A DNA stretch of 33,527 nt from Hellea sp. (GCA_020629195.1 JAHDDT010000012.1:1-33527), one strand, 5' to 3'; shown: positions 17,787 to 29,018, counted from the stretch's first letter. The notes: generated by a model from the letters alone, not told the origin. Program-made: numbers and translations.

Positions 17787-17944
17787 CCATATATTCGGCT
17801 TAAAATATAAAGCTTAAGCGTGAAGTTTTTAAAAAATAAATCTAATAAACCCAATTTTTAACCGTTTTGGTAAGACATTTTTTAGATTAAGTGTTCACAA
17901 ACAAGGTTAAGATTCACCCGTTTGTGGGATTTGAGGGGATATGC

Positions 17945-19279
17945 ATGTCACCTGACGACATTTTTGCGGCACAGATTTGGCCTTGGCCGGACCCCGCTCT
18001 TAAACGTGACCCCATGGGCCGAGTGCTTTTTGTCAATGCAGCCTTTCTCCAAATGTACGGGGGACAAGTTGATGATTGGCGCGGTAATGTGGTTACAGGT
18101 TGGCCCGTTCCGCAGCCTCCGGGGCTGCCTTATCGGTTTGAAACGCGCTTGCCGTCAGATGATGGAGAGCAAGTCTTTGACTGGATGGAATTTACCATGG
18201 CCGATGGGAATGCTTTTGCCATGGCACGAAATGTAACCTATCTTATGCATACGCCTGACCCTGATCCCGGAGCTCTGCAACCTCCTGCTGAAGCTCAGTC
18301 TGTACCAAGCGCGGGGCAAGATAACAGTTACGTCGCCACGACACAAAACCAATCGGTAGATACGCCGCTTCCTGCCTTTTCTCAGAACACGGATACTGCT
18401 CCCGTGGCTGAAGTTCAAATTGCAGACGCGCCGAGTTATCAAGAACAACCTCCTCAAGAGCCGTTGCAGAATCAGGTTACAGAAACGGCCAGTGTTGAAT
18501 CCTATGTTACCGAAAGTCATCAAGCAGCAGATTCTATTATCGCAGATGTTGCTACTGACCCTTCATTTGAGTCGTCCTCTTATGATAATCTAACGACCCC
18601 ACAAGTGACCCCAGACTCAGAGCCAGAGTCTGTAAATGCCGAGCCCATTTTAACGCATCAAGATACGCAATCATTGCAAGACCCCATGCCAGTTCAAGAG
18701 ACCGCTTCGCAAGAGCGAGAATACGAACGTCGGGCTTTGCCATTAGAGAGTGAGAATACTGTTCTTGGAAATAATTGGCGGGATGCCGTTATTGCAAAAG
18801 CTGTTGGCGTAGAGACGTCGACAGAGGAAGAAACGTCGGAAGCCGAAACAGTTGATGCGCCTAAAGCGAGTCAAGTTGAGGGTGATGGCCCGATAAGGAT
18901 TCTTCTCGCTGAGGATAATGCGATAAATGCTTTATTGACCCGTACGCTTTTAGAAGCCGAAGGGCATACTGTCGAAACTGTTGAAGATGGTGCGTTAGCT
19001 GTAGAGGCAATGAAGTCCTCTTCCTATGATTTGATCTTTATGGATATGAGAATGCCCAATATGGACGGGCTCGAAGCGACAAGAAAAATTCGCGCCATGG
19101 ACAATGTATCCAAAGGCTTGCCGATTATTGCCCTGACGGCCAACGCTTTTGATGATGACCGTAATGCCTGTTTCGACAGCGGAATGAATGACTTTATGAC
19201 AAAGCCAGTCTCTGCAGAAGAGCTCTCTGAAATGGTTCGGACTTGGACAAAAAATAAGGCTCAGAGAGAAGCCGCGTAA
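17945..19279 (+). CDS. PAS-like domain / long low-complexity linker / response-regulator receiver protein
   Basis: ORF 17891-19279; ATG at 17945 (MSPDDIFAAQIWPWPDP...) preferred. C-terminal REC: RILLAEDNAINALLTRTLLEAEGHTVETVEDG...DLIFMDMRMPNMDGLEATRKIR...PIIALTANAF...DFMTKPVS. No HisKA or HATPase motifs seen. Confidence 0.85.
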   Translation: MSPDDIFAAQIWPWPDPALKRDPMGRVLFVNAAFLQMYGGQVDDWRGNVVTGWPVPQPPGLPYRFETRLPSDDGEQVFDWMEFTMADGNAFAMARNVTYLMHTPDPDPGALQPPAEAQSVPSAGQDNSYVATTQNQSVDTPLPAFSQNTDTAPVAEVQIADAPSYQEQPPQEPLQNQVTETASVESYVTESHQAADSIIADVATDPSFESSSYDNLTTPQVTPDSEPESVNAEPILTHQDTQSLQDPMPVQETASQEREYERRALPLESENTVLGNNWRDAVIAKAVGVETSTEEETSEAETVDAPKASQVEGDGPIRILLAEDNAINALLTRTLLEAEGHTVETVEDGALAVEAMKSSSYDLIFMDMRMPNMDGLEATRKIRAMDNVSKGLPIIALTANAFDDDRNACFDSGMNDFMTKPVSAEELSEMVRTWTKNKAQREAA

Positions 19280-19318
19280 TGACCAAAATCTTGCCTTGAA
19301 AAGGGACTAAAAGAATTG

Positions 19319-19346
19319 CACCGTGGCTTAATCCTAAGCCGCGGTG
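19319..19346 (+). terminator. Strong stem-loop directly upstream of the MFS transporter start
   Basis: CACCGTGGCTTA-ATCC-TAAGCCGCGGTG, 12-bp stem with one G-T pair, followed by TTCTTAT and the ATG at 19354. Confidence 0.7.
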
Positions 19347-19353
19347 TTCTTAT

Positions 19354-20850
19354 ATGAGTGATGTAAAGACTGAAAAATCCCTTATCCAAAAATTGGATGA
19401 GGCTTTTCTTTTTTCAGAAATATTTGCAAGCCGCAAAATGGCTGCCATGTTGGCTTTGGGCTTTAGCGCCGGCCTTCCCATTATGTTGGTCTACACGACG
19501 CTTTCGGCATGGTTGCGCGAAGTCGGTGTAGATCGCGCCACAATTGGTTTCTTTATTTGGGCCAGTTTTGCTTATTCGCTGAAGTTTCTCTGGGCCCCCT
19601 TAACGGACCGCATAAGAATTCCAGTATTAGCCAATAAAATCGGAAACCGATTGGCTTGGACATTCTTGGCCGTTTTAGGCGTTACGGGGGCGATGGTAGC
19701 AATGGGTTTTCAAGACCCTGCTGAGAATTTGCGTAATGTTGCCATATGCGCCGTTATGATAGGGTTCTTCTCTGCAACATTGGATATTTGCGTTGACGCA
19801 TGGCGCATTGATGCATCCGAAGACAAAGAACAAGCGATGATGGCCGCCGTCTATCAGCTCGGATATCGATTCGGAATGATCATTGCGATTTCAGGTGTAT
19901 TGTGGGTCGCAGAATTAAGTTCATGGCCTATTGCCTATTGGACCGTTGCCTTCATAGCTTTTTTGGGAGCGACAACCCCTTTTTGGGCGAGCCGTCCTGT
20001 TGAAGCAAAACCTAAATCCGTCTCAGAGATTAAATGGTCACGTTTTTTGTTTATTGTGCCAATTATAGCCCTTGTTTTAGGGTTTAAAAAATATGGCGGG
20101 GTAGGCGATCTTTTTTACATTATTCTATTTATCCTATCTCTCCCCTATTTTTTTGCCATAGCGCTTTTAACATTGGGCCGCGAGACGCTGCAGGGACAGG
20201 CCATTTATGATGTTCCTATTGTGGGTGATTTCGCAGATATCGTTCGCCGCTTTGGGTGGCTGTCTCTTCTATTATTACTCATTGTTATGACCTATCGATT
20301 TAGTGATTACACAATGGGTGTTATGGCGATGCCCCTTTATATTGATTTGGGATATAGCAAGGGCACGATAGGACTCGTTAAGGGCGCATTTGGCGTGACC
20401 ATGTTATTAGTTGGCTCTTTTGCGGGCGGCTGGTCTGCGCTTAAATTTGGACTTCCAAAGACACTGATAGTTGGCGCTATATTGACCATTGTGACCAATA
20501 TGGCCTTTGCTTGGCTTGCCCAAGTTGATGCGCCTTTGGCTCAATATTTATTTGTGACCATAGGTGCAGATAACTTAGCGGCAGGCTTTGCAGGCACGGC
20601 CATAATTGCCTTTATGTCGCTTCTTGTGAATAAGGAATTTACCGCGACTCAATATGCATTATTTTCATCTATTGTTGCTTTTTCTGGAAAATCCATAGCC
20701 GGATTTTCTGGCGTTTTGGCGGATATGATTGACTATCAGAATTTCTTTATAGTGACTGCTCTTTTTGGCATTCCGCCTCTCTTAGCTGTGATTGTCAGTT
20801 GGAAGATAAAGTTGCTCGACCGCGGCAAAATGAAATCCACACAGGATTAA
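19354..20850 (+). CDS. AmpG-like MFS permease
   Basis: 498 aa polytopic protein; MLALGFSAGLPIMLVYTTLSAWLREVGVDRATIGFFIW, KFLWAPLTDR, TLDICVDAWRI. Confidence 0.9.
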   Translation: MSDVKTEKSLIQKLDEAFLFSEIFASRKMAAMLALGFSAGLPIMLVYTTLSAWLREVGVDRATIGFFIWASFAYSLKFLWAPLTDRIRIPVLANKIGNRLAWTFLAVLGVTGAMVAMGFQDPAENLRNVAICAVMIGFFSATLDICVDAWRIDASEDKEQAMMAAVYQLGYRFGMIIAISGVLWVAELSSWPIAYWTVAFIAFLGATTPFWASRPVEAKPKSVSEIKWSRFLFIVPIIALVLGFKKYGGVGDLFYIILFILSLPYFFAIALLTLGRETLQGQAIYDVPIVGDFADIVRRFGWLSLLLLLIVMTYRFSDYTMGVMAMPLYIDLGYSKGTIGLVKGAFGVTMLLVGSFAGGWSALKFGLPKTLIVGAILTIVTNMAFAWLAQVDAPLAQYLFVTIGADNLAAGFAGTAIIAFMSLLVNKEFTATQYALFSSIVAFSGKSIAGFSGVLADMIDYQNFFIVTALFGIPPLLAVIVSWKIKLLDRGKMKSTQD

Positions 20851-20900
20851 AGTAGTTAGAGCTTGCGAGTCGCAACCTTTTTCGCCAATTTACGGGCCTG

Positions 20901-23588
20901 ATGAACGCTCCCGTTAATACCGATAAAAAGGCCCATAAGGTGACGCCGATGATGGCGCAGTTCTTGGGCATTAAGGCTGAGGCTGGGCCAGATGTTTTAC
21001 TCTTTTACCGCATGGGTGATTTTTACGAGCTGTTCTTTGACGATGCTGTAAAGGCAGCTGAGGCCCTCGATATTGCGCTGACAAAACGCGGCAAACATGA
21101 AGGCCAAGATATCGCGATGTGCGGCGTGCCCGTCCATTCCTCTGAGACCTATCTACAGCGCCTGATTAAAAAAGGCTTTCGCGTGGCAGTGTGTGAGCAA
21201 ACGGAGAGCCCTGCCGAAGCCAAAAAGCGCGGCTATAAATCTGTCGTCAACCGCGCCATTGTCCGCGTTGTTACGCCTGGAACCTTGACCGAAGACACGC
21301 TGCTAGATGCAAGGGGACGTAATTTAATCCTCGCTATGTCCAAAACCTTGGCAGGAGATTATGCGCTGGCATGGGCTGATATATCCGACGGCTTATTCCA
21401 TGTTTGTGATGTGCCTGCTGCGCGTCTTGCCAGTGAGCTCTCCGCTCTATCACCCCGCGAGATTGTCTTGCCAGAAAGCCTTTACCAATTACCAGAATTC
21501 ATGGCGGGCTTGCCATTATCAGGAACGGCTTTAACGCCACAGCCTTCAACCAAATTTGATGTCCGTTCTGGCGAGCGCCGCCTCAAAGACCGTTTTGATG
21601 TCAAAAGCCTCGACGGTTTTGGCGATTTTTCGAAAGCAGAAATATCTGCGGCAGGCGCATTGCTAGATTATCTTGAGCTCACACAAGCGGGAAATCCCGT
21701 GCAGCTCTCCCCGCCGCAGCGCCGCGTCGCGAGTGGCTATATGGCGATTGATCCGTCCACGCGTATGAGCCTTGAAATAGACCGCACACAAAAAGGCAAG
21801 AAGTCGGGCTCGCTTCTCTCCGTTATCGACAAAACTGTGACAGGGCCAGGCGCGCGTCTTTTGAGCGATAGGCTCGCGCGGCCTTTAGTGGATGTGGCGG
21901 ACATAAATAACCGTTTGGATGCCGTCACGTTTTTTGAAAATCAGAGTGAACTTAGAGGCCAGCTTAGAGCCAAGCTTAAAGAAATTGGCGATATGGCCCG
22001 CGCCATCAGCCGTATCGCGCTGGGTCGCGGCGGCCCAAGGGATATCTCGACACTGGGTAGCGGCCTAAAGCAAGGTGAGCAGCTTTGCGCAATCTTTGCA
22101 CGCTCACCTGATCTTGAGGTGCCTTGCAATACGGGCCAAGCTTTGATGCAACTTAGCCTCGCCGATAAAGGCGAGCTGGCGAAATTTGCATCAGATATCG
22201 CCAAAGCATTTCTTCCAAGCGTTCCGATGATGGCGCGTGACGGAAACTTTATTGCGGCGGGATGGCGTTCTGATTTAGATGAGCTAAAAAAATTACGCGA
22301 TGATAGCCGCCGCATCGTGGCCGGCTTGCAGGCTGATTATGCAAAAGCGGCTGATGTGCCGACGCTAAAAATAAAACACAATAATGTTTTGGGTTATTTT
22401 GTCGAAGTCACGCCCAAATATGCCGATACGATACTCAGTAAAGGGCCCGACAGTCAATTTATTCACCGCCAAACCCTTGGCAGCTGCGTACGTTTTACCA
22501 CGGCAGAGCTTGCAGAATTGGACGCCAAAATTTCAGGGGCAGGGGATAAAGCCCTCGCGCTAGAGCTTGAGATATTCGCAGAATTTGTGGCGCGCGGCGC
22601 CGCTTTCGCAGAACCTATTCGCGCGGCCGCTCAGGCGCTTGCGCAATTAGATGTTCAAACGGCCCTCGCACAATGGGCGGCAGATCACAATGCCGTGCGC
22701 CCCTTGGTCGATGATAGCCTCGCATTCGAAGTTAAAGGCGGGCGTCATCCCGTTGTTGAGGCCGCGCTCAAGAAATCTGGCGAGGCGGGTTTTACGGCCA
22801 ATGATTGTCAGCTTGATGCGAGCATAAAATCCGCACCGCGGCTGACCTTGATTACGGGCCCGAACATGGCGGGTAAATCGACTTATCTGCGTCAAAACGC
22901 GATCATGTTTATATTGGCCCAAGCGGGAAGCTTTGTGCCTGCGGCCTCGGCGCATATTGGCGCGGCGGATAGTCTGTTCTCTCGCGTGGGGGCGTCTGAT
23001 GATCTCTCCCAAGGACGCTCGACATTTATGATTGAGATGATCGAGACGGCCGCAATTCTGAACCAAGCAACCGAGCGTACTTTTGTTATTCTTGACGAAA
23101 TTGGGCGCGGCACAGCGACATTTGACGGCCTCTCAATTGCTTGGGCGGCTGCGGAGCATTTGCATGCCGTGAATAAATCCCGTGCCCTTTTCGCAACGCA
23201 TTATCATGAGCTGACGGACCTTATCGAAAATCTTGATGGGGCCAGCAATGCCAGTCTCCGTGCCAAAGAATGGGACGGCGATCTAGTCTTTTTGCATGAC
23301 GTGCGTCCTGGCGCGGCCGATAAATCTTACGGTGTTCAAGTGGCAAAGCTTGCGGGCCTTCCCCCTGCCGCTGTCGCAAGGGCGCGCGAGGTTCTTAACA
23401 AGTTAGAAGCTGATCATGACGGCCAAAAAGACAGCCTAGGCGCCCTACCTTTATTTACTGCCGCTCCGGTGCCTTTAAAAGCCAAGCCCTCCGAAATTGA
23501 AGACGCCCTTAAAGCGCTGAATGCGGATGAATTATCCCCCCGCGCGGCGCTTGATCTCATTTATGATTTAAAAAAGAAGCTCAAATAA
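20901..23588 (+). CDS. mutS: DNA mismatch repair protein MutS
   Basis: 895 aa; MMAQFLGIKAE...LLFYRMGDFYELFFDDA, ITGPNMAGKSTYLRQNA, DLSQGRSTFMIEMIETAAIL, LDEIGRGTATFDGLSIAWA. Confidence 0.98.
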   Translation: MNAPVNTDKKAHKVTPMMAQFLGIKAEAGPDVLLFYRMGDFYELFFDDAVKAAEALDIALTKRGKHEGQDIAMCGVPVHSSETYLQRLIKKGFRVAVCEQTESPAEAKKRGYKSVVNRAIVRVVTPGTLTEDTLLDARGRNLILAMSKTLAGDYALAWADISDGLFHVCDVPAARLASELSALSPREIVLPESLYQLPEFMAGLPLSGTALTPQPSTKFDVRSGERRLKDRFDVKSLDGFGDFSKAEISAAGALLDYLELTQAGNPVQLSPPQRRVASGYMAIDPSTRMSLEIDRTQKGKKSGSLLSVIDKTVTGPGARLLSDRLARPLVDVADINNRLDAVTFFENQSELRGQLRAKLKEIGDMARAISRIALGRGGPRDISTLGSGLKQGEQLCAIFARSPDLEVPCNTGQALMQLSLADKGELAKFASDIAKAFLPSVPMMARDGNFIAAGWRSDLDELKKLRDDSRRIVAGLQADYAKAADVPTLKIKHNNVLGYFVEVTPKYADTILSKGPDSQFIHRQTLGSCVRFTTAELAELDAKISGAGDKALALELEIFAEFVARGAAFAEPIRAAAQALAQLDVQTALAQWAADHNAVRPLVDDSLAFEVKGGRHPVVEAALKKSGEAGFTANDCQLDASIKSAPRLTLITGPNMAGKSTYLRQNAIMFILAQAGSFVPAASAHIGAADSLFSRVGASDDLSQGRSTFMIEMIETAAILNQATERTFVILDEIGRGTATFDGLSIAWAAAEHLHAVNKSRALFATHYHELTDLIENLDGASNASLRAKEWDGDLVFLHDVRPGAADKSYGVQVAKLAGLPPAAVARAREVLNKLEADHDGQKDSLGALPLFTAAPVPLKAKPSEIEDALKALNADELSPRAALDLIYDLKKKLK

Positions 23589-26393
23589 ATGGCCCTTAGA
23601 GCTAAAAAAACTGAAATTCCTGCAAGGCGTCGATCCCCCGATAGTAAAATTGACGCCCCATCTTTAAAGGCACAGCTAGAACATGCGGCGGCTGATACCA
23701 AAGATGTGCGCGGAGCTGTTCTTGATATCTTAAAATCAACTTTAGAGACAGCGAAACAATCCGCCCAAGATCATTTCGAAGCGGGGCGTCTTGGCGGCCT
23801 AGAGACAGCACGCCTTATTGCGTCCATTCATGATGATATCATCATCGGTTTGTTTGATTTCACAATAACGCATATTTCGCGGGTTTCTAATCCAACAAAG
23901 TCAGAACGCATGTCGCTTTGCGCCGTGGGCGGATATGGCCGCGGAGAAATGGCGCCGCAATCTGATGTCGATTTATTATTTTTAACCGCTAATAAAAAAG
24001 GCTCGCCTCATACAGAACAAGTTACGGAATATATGCTTTATATGCTCTGGGATTTGGGGCTTAAGGTTGGCCATTCAATTAGAACCGTTGAGCAATCTAT
24101 TAAGCTCGCCAAGGAAGATCAAACAATCCTAACGTCCCTGCTGGATGTCAGGTATTTGCGCGGTGATGAAGATCTGGCGAATGATCTTTATACGAAATTC
24201 CGCAAAGATATCACCAAAGGGAAAGGCCGCGCCTATATCGCGGCCAAACTTGCGGAGCGTGATGCGCGCCATGAGCGGGAAGGAAATTCCCGCTATGTTA
24301 TCGAACCCAATGTGAAAGAAGGTAAAGGCGGTCTTCGGGACCTGCATGCCCTCTATTGGATTGCACGTTTTCTGGATAAGGACGGTAAAATTAACGACGC
24401 GCAGCAACCTCAAAGCTACGTAGAAATGGGGCTCTTTGACAAAAGTGCCGCAACACGTTTTGTGCGCGCCGCTGATTTTTTATGGCGTACGCGTATTTGG
24501 CTTCATTATGCGTCAGCACGTCCAACTGAAAGCCTGAGCTTTGACAAACAAACACTCTTGGCTAGAAAAATGGGACATGCCTCTGGCCCTATTGAAATTG
24601 CCGTTGAAAAATTCATGCGGGAATATTTCACCAATGCGAAAGAAGTAGGGGCTTTGACTAGAATAGCTTGCGCAAAGCTCGAAGCTGAAAAAGCTATTTT
24701 ACTGCCTAAAGGCCTAGATGTATTTCTGCCTAATTCTCGGCGAAATATTAAGAATACGGATTTCTTTCTTGATCATGGCAGGCTGATGTTTTCAGACCCG
24801 TTAAAAATTAAAGAGAAGCCGTCAATGATCCTGCAGCTTTTTGAAACAGCAGGCCGCCGCAATTTAGATATTCACCCTAACGCGTTTAGCGCTATCGATT
24901 TTCGCCGTAACCTCATCGATAATGATTTTCGGCGGAGTGCTGAAAACTCAGCGATTTTTCAAAAAATATTGCTAGGCGCCCGCGCGCCATATGCCACCTT
25001 AAAAGCGATGAATGAAGCGGGCGTTTTGGGACGTTATCTGATTGAGTTTGGCGGTATTGTTGCGCGGACTCAATTTAATATGCATCACGCCTATACGGTA
25101 GATGAGCATACACTTAGGCTCGTAAATAATTTTCATAATATTCTCAGCGGGGAAATGGAAAAAGAACACCCCATCTCCACTGAGATTGTGAAAGGGTTTA
25201 CAGCCGAACAAAAACTCATTCTTTATCTGGCATGTTTACTACATGATACGGGCAAAGGGCAGGGCGATCAATGCATAGAGGGCGCACAACTTGGCCGCAG
25301 AGCTTGCCGTCGTTTGGGCGTGAACCAGAATGTGACTGACACTGTGGCTTGGCTTATCCGCCGCCATTTGGATATGAGCGAAACAGCTCAGCGCCGTGAT
25401 ATTTCTGATCCTGAAACCGTAAGAGAATTTGCGGAACTTGTCGGCTCCCAAGACCGTCTGGATATGCTGACCATTTTAACTGCGGTGGATATTCGCGCTG
25501 TGGGACCAGGTATTTGGAATGATTGGAAAGGTGTGCTTTTGCGTAATCTTTATCAATCGACATCAGCTTATTTGGAGGGTCATGCGGAGCTTGCCCCAGT
25601 CTCCCGCGCTAAGGCCGCGCAGGAACAATTCCGCGAAAAGTTATCCTTGGAGATGTCAGAGCGTATCGCGCCAATCACCTCTGATTTAGAAACGAATTAT
25701 TGGCTGAATTTCGATATGACAGATCTTATCCGCCACGCGCGTTTCTTCGATCAAACTCTAGAGTCAGGCCATGATACGGCGGTTCAAACACGGCGGGACC
25801 GACCGCGCGATATTACCGAGCTTTGGGTTCTAACCCGAGATAGAAATGGATTATTTGCGGATGTGACCCGCGCCATTTCGGCTTGCGGTGCGTCCATTAT
25901 TGGCGCCCGGCTTCATACGGGCGAGAATGGCCGCGTCATGAATGTCTTCTATTTGCAAAACCCAGATGGCCATGCCTTTGGACGGCAAAGTGATCATGCG
26001 CTTGAAACACTTCGCCGCCGCGCGCGTAAAGCTGCGGAAGGGGATACGGGAGGTATGAAGATACCTAAGCCTATTAAATCTCGCCGTGCAGGAGCTATTC
26101 CCGTGAAGCCAAAAGTTAGATATCTGGACTCTGCTTCAGGCGACGCTTCCATTATTGAAATTCAAGCGCGTGATCGTCCGGGTTTGTTATGTCATGTGGC
26201 GGAAACTCTGCGCGATGAAGATATTGATGTGCTCTCAGCTCATATCGAAGTTGTGGGCGAAAAAGCCATTGATGCATTTTATGTAAGATGCCGCGGGAGC
26301 GACGGAAATCTGCCTGAAAAACGCCGTAAAGCTTTGCGTAAAAGACTTCTCCAAGTACTTGACAGCAAACGCTTAGAGAAGAAAGCGGCTTAG
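23589..26393 (+). CDS. glnD: [Protein-PII] uridylyltransferase / uridylyl-removing enzyme
   Basis: 934 aa; AVGGYGRGEMAPQSDVDLLFL nucleotidyltransferase motif, HAYTVDEHTLR and HDTGKG HD domain, two C-terminal ACT regions. ATG immediately follows the mutS stop (TAAATG). Confidence 0.97.
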   Translation: MALRAKKTEIPARRRSPDSKIDAPSLKAQLEHAAADTKDVRGAVLDILKSTLETAKQSAQDHFEAGRLGGLETARLIASIHDDIIIGLFDFTITHISRVSNPTKSERMSLCAVGGYGRGEMAPQSDVDLLFLTANKKGSPHTEQVTEYMLYMLWDLGLKVGHSIRTVEQSIKLAKEDQTILTSLLDVRYLRGDEDLANDLYTKFRKDITKGKGRAYIAAKLAERDARHEREGNSRYVIEPNVKEGKGGLRDLHALYWIARFLDKDGKINDAQQPQSYVEMGLFDKSAATRFVRAADFLWRTRIWLHYASARPTESLSFDKQTLLARKMGHASGPIEIAVEKFMREYFTNAKEVGALTRIACAKLEAEKAILLPKGLDVFLPNSRRNIKNTDFFLDHGRLMFSDPLKIKEKPSMILQLFETAGRRNLDIHPNAFSAIDFRRNLIDNDFRRSAENSAIFQKILLGARAPYATLKAMNEAGVLGRYLIEFGGIVARTQFNMHHAYTVDEHTLRLVNNFHNILSGEMEKEHPISTEIVKGFTAEQKLILYLACLLHDTGKGQGDQCIEGAQLGRRACRRLGVNQNVTDTVAWLIRRHLDMSETAQRRDISDPETVREFAELVGSQDRLDMLTILTAVDIRAVGPGIWNDWKGVLLRNLYQSTSAYLEGHAELAPVSRAKAAQEQFREKLSLEMSERIAPITSDLETNYWLNFDMTDLIRHARFFDQTLESGHDTAVQTRRDRPRDITELWVLTRDRNGLFADVTRAISACGASIIGARLHTGENGRVMNVFYLQNPDGHAFGRQSDHALETLRRRARKAAEGDTGGMKIPKPIKSRRAGAIPVKPKVRYLDSASGDASIIEIQARDRPGLLCHVAETLRDEDIDVLSAHIEVVGEKAIDAFYVRCRGSDGNLPEKRRKALRKRLLQVLDSKRLEKKAA

Positions 26394-26399
26394 GACTTT

Positions 26400-27968
26400 A
26401 TGAGGCTCTTAAAATCAACTGCGATTATTGGCTCGTTGACACTCGTTAGCCGTCTCTTGGGCTTAGTGCGCGATGTTTTAATCGCAAGGTTTCTGGGCGC
26501 AGGGTTAGTGTCTGATGCCTTCTTTACCGCTTTTAAGCTTCCCAATGTGTTTCGGCGAATGTTTGCGGAAGGCGCTTTTAATGCCGCTTTCGTCCCGCTT
26601 TATGCAAGGCGCATAGAAGAAGAGGGCGAAGCCTCTGCCGATGAATTTGCGAAGGAAGCCATGGCGGCGCTTTTCGTCTTGGTTGCAGGCATTGTTATTA
26701 TTTTTGAACTGACTATGCCGTGGTCACTCTCGATTATTGGCTACGGGTTGGATAAAGCCGTTGACCCTGAAGCTGGGATTAGCCCCTATTATTTGGCCGT
26801 GGTCTATGCGCAGATAACCATGCCTTATCTGATTTTTATGTCGATGACGGCCTTGTTTTCAGGTGTGCTGAATACGCGTAATCATTTTGCTTTGGCCGCT
26901 GCTGTTCCAATCGTTCTAAATATTTTTATGATTACGGCGCTCTTTGCAGCTGGCCTTGCTGAATGGAGCCAAAAACTTATTGGCTATTTCCTTGCCGGAG
27001 CCATAACTTTGTCTGGCCTTGTGCAGATGGCAATCGTCATTTGGGGCTGCAAGAAAGCTGGGGTGAGAGTCGGCTTTAAACGTCCCCGCCTCACGCCAGG
27101 GGTTAAGCGGCTTGTTGTGCTCGGCGTGCCAGGATTGCTATCGGCGGGCATAACGCAAATTAATCTTCTCGTGAGCCATTCTATTGCGACAATGCAAAAA
27201 AGTGCAGCGTCTTGGCTGACTTATGCGGATAGGCTTTATCAGCTGCCGCTCGGAATGATCGGAATTGCCATGGGCGTAGCTTTACTGCCTGCTTTGTCCC
27301 GCCGCCTACGGGCAGGGGACCAAACGGGCGCGAGAACCACGCTTAACCGCGCGATTGAAATCGCGGCTTTCCTCACATTGCCCGCGGCTTTTGCCTTAGC
27401 TGTCATTCCGCAATTTCTTATCGGCGGATTATTCGAACGCGGGGCTTTTACAGCGGAAACCACAGAGCAGGTGGCGCTCGCGCTGCGTATGTTCGCTTAT
27501 GGCCTCCCGGCCTTTGTGATGCTTAAGATTTTAACCCCCGCTTTCTTTGCGCGTGAGGACACCAAGACCCCGATGATATTTGCGGCCGTGTCGGCGATTA
27601 TTAATGTGTCCTTGGGCGTTTATCTGTTCTTCACTATCGGTTTTTACGGCCTTGCGCTTGCAACTTCTGTTGCGGCTTGGGTGAATGTGATTTGCTTAGG
27701 GTGGCTCTTATTGCAGGATAAAAGCTTTACGCCAGACATGAGACTTATGTCACGCTTACCACGCATTGCGCTTGCGAGCGCTATCATGGCGGCGGCCTTA
27801 ATCGTCATCGCGCCAAGGCTCTCACCCTATTTGACGGGTCATTTTGTAAAAGACTTTGTTGTCTTGGGCGCCGTCTGCGGAGCTGGATTTATCGTCTATG
27901 CCGCAGCGGCCGCCCTCTTGCGGGCGTTTAATATGAGTGATATTCGCGACGCCCTTAAACGGAGCTAA
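26400..27968 (+). CDS. murJ: Lipid II flippase MurJ (MviN)
   Basis: 522 aa; [60 protein letters not shown]. Confidence 0.97.
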   Translation: MRLLKSTAIIGSLTLVSRLLGLVRDVLIARFLGAGLVSDAFFTAFKLPNVFRRMFAEGAFNAAFVPLYARRIEEEGEASADEFAKEAMAALFVLVAGIVIIFELTMPWSLSIIGYGLDKAVDPEAGISPYYLAVVYAQITMPYLIFMSMTALFSGVLNTRNHFALAAAVPIVLNIFMITALFAAGLAEWSQKLIGYFLAGAITLSGLVQMAIVIWGCKKAGVRVGFKRPRLTPGVKRLVVLGVPGLLSAGITQINLLVSHSIATMQKSAASWLTYADRLYQLPLGMIGIAMGVALLPALSRRLRAGDQTGARTTLNRAIEIAAFLTLPAAFALAVIPQFLIGGLFERGAFTAETTEQVALALRMFAYGLPAFVMLKILTPAFFAREDTKTPMIFAAVSAIINVSLGVYLFFTIGFYGLALATSVAAWVNVICLGWLLLQDKSFTPDMRLMSRLPRIALASAIMAAALIVIAPRLSPYLTGHFVKDFVVLGAVCGAGFIVYAAAAALLRAFNMSDIRDALKRS

Positions 27969-27973
27969 CCAAC

Positions 27974-29017
27974 GTGTCAGATGAACAAAATAATGGGCAA
28001 AATCAATATCAAGGCCCAAAGCGAGTCTTTTCAGGTATTCAGCCATCAGGTGATATGCACCTTGGGAATTATCTTGGCGCAATCAAAAAATTCGTTGATC
28101 TCCAAGAAGAGAATGAATGCCTCTATTGTATCGTCGATTTGCATGCGATCACAGTGTGGCAAGACCCGAAATTACTGCCTGAGCAAACACGTCATATTGC
28201 GGCGGCTTATTTGGCTTCTGGTGTCGATCCGTCAAAAGCGATTGTTTATAATCAATCTGCCGTGCGTGCCCATACAGAGCTTGCTTGGTATTTTAACTGT
28301 GTTGCGCGGGTGGGATGGCTCAACCGCATGACGCAGTTCAAAGATAAGGCTGGCAAAAATTCTGAGAAGATGTCTGTGGGACTTTATGATTATCCTGTGC
28401 TGCAAGCGGCCGATATTCTCGCCTTTAAAGCGACCCATGTCCCTGTCGGTGAAGACCAAAAACAGCATCTTGAACTCTCGCGCGATATTGCGGCCAAGTT
28501 TAATCATGATTTCAACGTGCCCAACTTTTTCCCACAGCCAGAGCCTATGATTAAAGGCCCAGGTGCGCGCGTAATGTCCTTACGTGACGGAACCGCAAAA
28601 ATGTCAAAATCTGATCCGTCCGATAATTCGCGGATTAACCTCACCGATGATGCGGATAAGATTGCGAAGAAAATTCGTAAAGCCAAAACCGATGCGGGCG
28701 TCATTCCGGAAACGATGGAAGAGCTAGAAGGCCGTCCCGAAGTGGCGAACCTTGTCAGCATCTATGCGGCGCTTTCAGGTATGAGCGATGCGCAGGTTCT
28801 AACCCAATATGCGGGTGAGGGCTTTGGTGTCTTTAAACCTGCGCTTGCTGACCTAACCGTTGAAAAGATGAGCCCGATTACGGACCTTATGAATCGCTAT
28901 TTGGCCGACCCTGAGGAGCTTAACCGTATCCTCGCAAAGGCGGCAGATAAAGCGGCAGAGATTGCCGATCCTATAGTGGCGGATGTGCGTAAAATTATTG
29001 GTTTCTGTGGAGCATAA
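27974..29017 (+). CDS. trpS: Tryptophanyl-tRNA synthetase
   Basis: 347 aa; [21 protein letters not shown] (HIGH-type), [19 protein letters not shown]. Confidence 0.98.
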   Translation: MSDEQNNGQNQYQGPKRVFSGIQPSGDMHLGNYLGAIKKFVDLQEENECLYCIVDLHAITVWQDPKLLPEQTRHIAAAYLASGVDPSKAIVYNQSAVRAHTELAWYFNCVARVGWLNRMTQFKDKAGKNSEKMSVGLYDYPVLQAADILAFKATHVPVGEDQKQHLELSRDIAAKFNHDFNVPNFFPQPEPMIKGPGARVMSLRDGTAKMSKSDPSDNSRINLTDDADKIAKKIRKAKTDAGVIPETMEELEGRPEVANLVSIYAALSGMSDAQVLTQYAGEGFGVFKPALADLTVEKMSPITDLMNRYLADPEELNRILAKAADKAAEIADPIVADVRKIIGFCGA

Positions 29018-29018
29018 A

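Noticed and set aside
20863-20875. Perfect inverted repeat TTGCGAGTCGCAA before mutS, possible operator
   Set aside because: Single 13-nt palindrome followed by a T-run; could equally be a weak terminator of the MFS gene, and cannot be assigned without other copies.
22647-23066. Antisense ORF (139 aa) over mutS
   Set aside because: Lies opposite the conserved MutS ATPase domain; no recognised motif.
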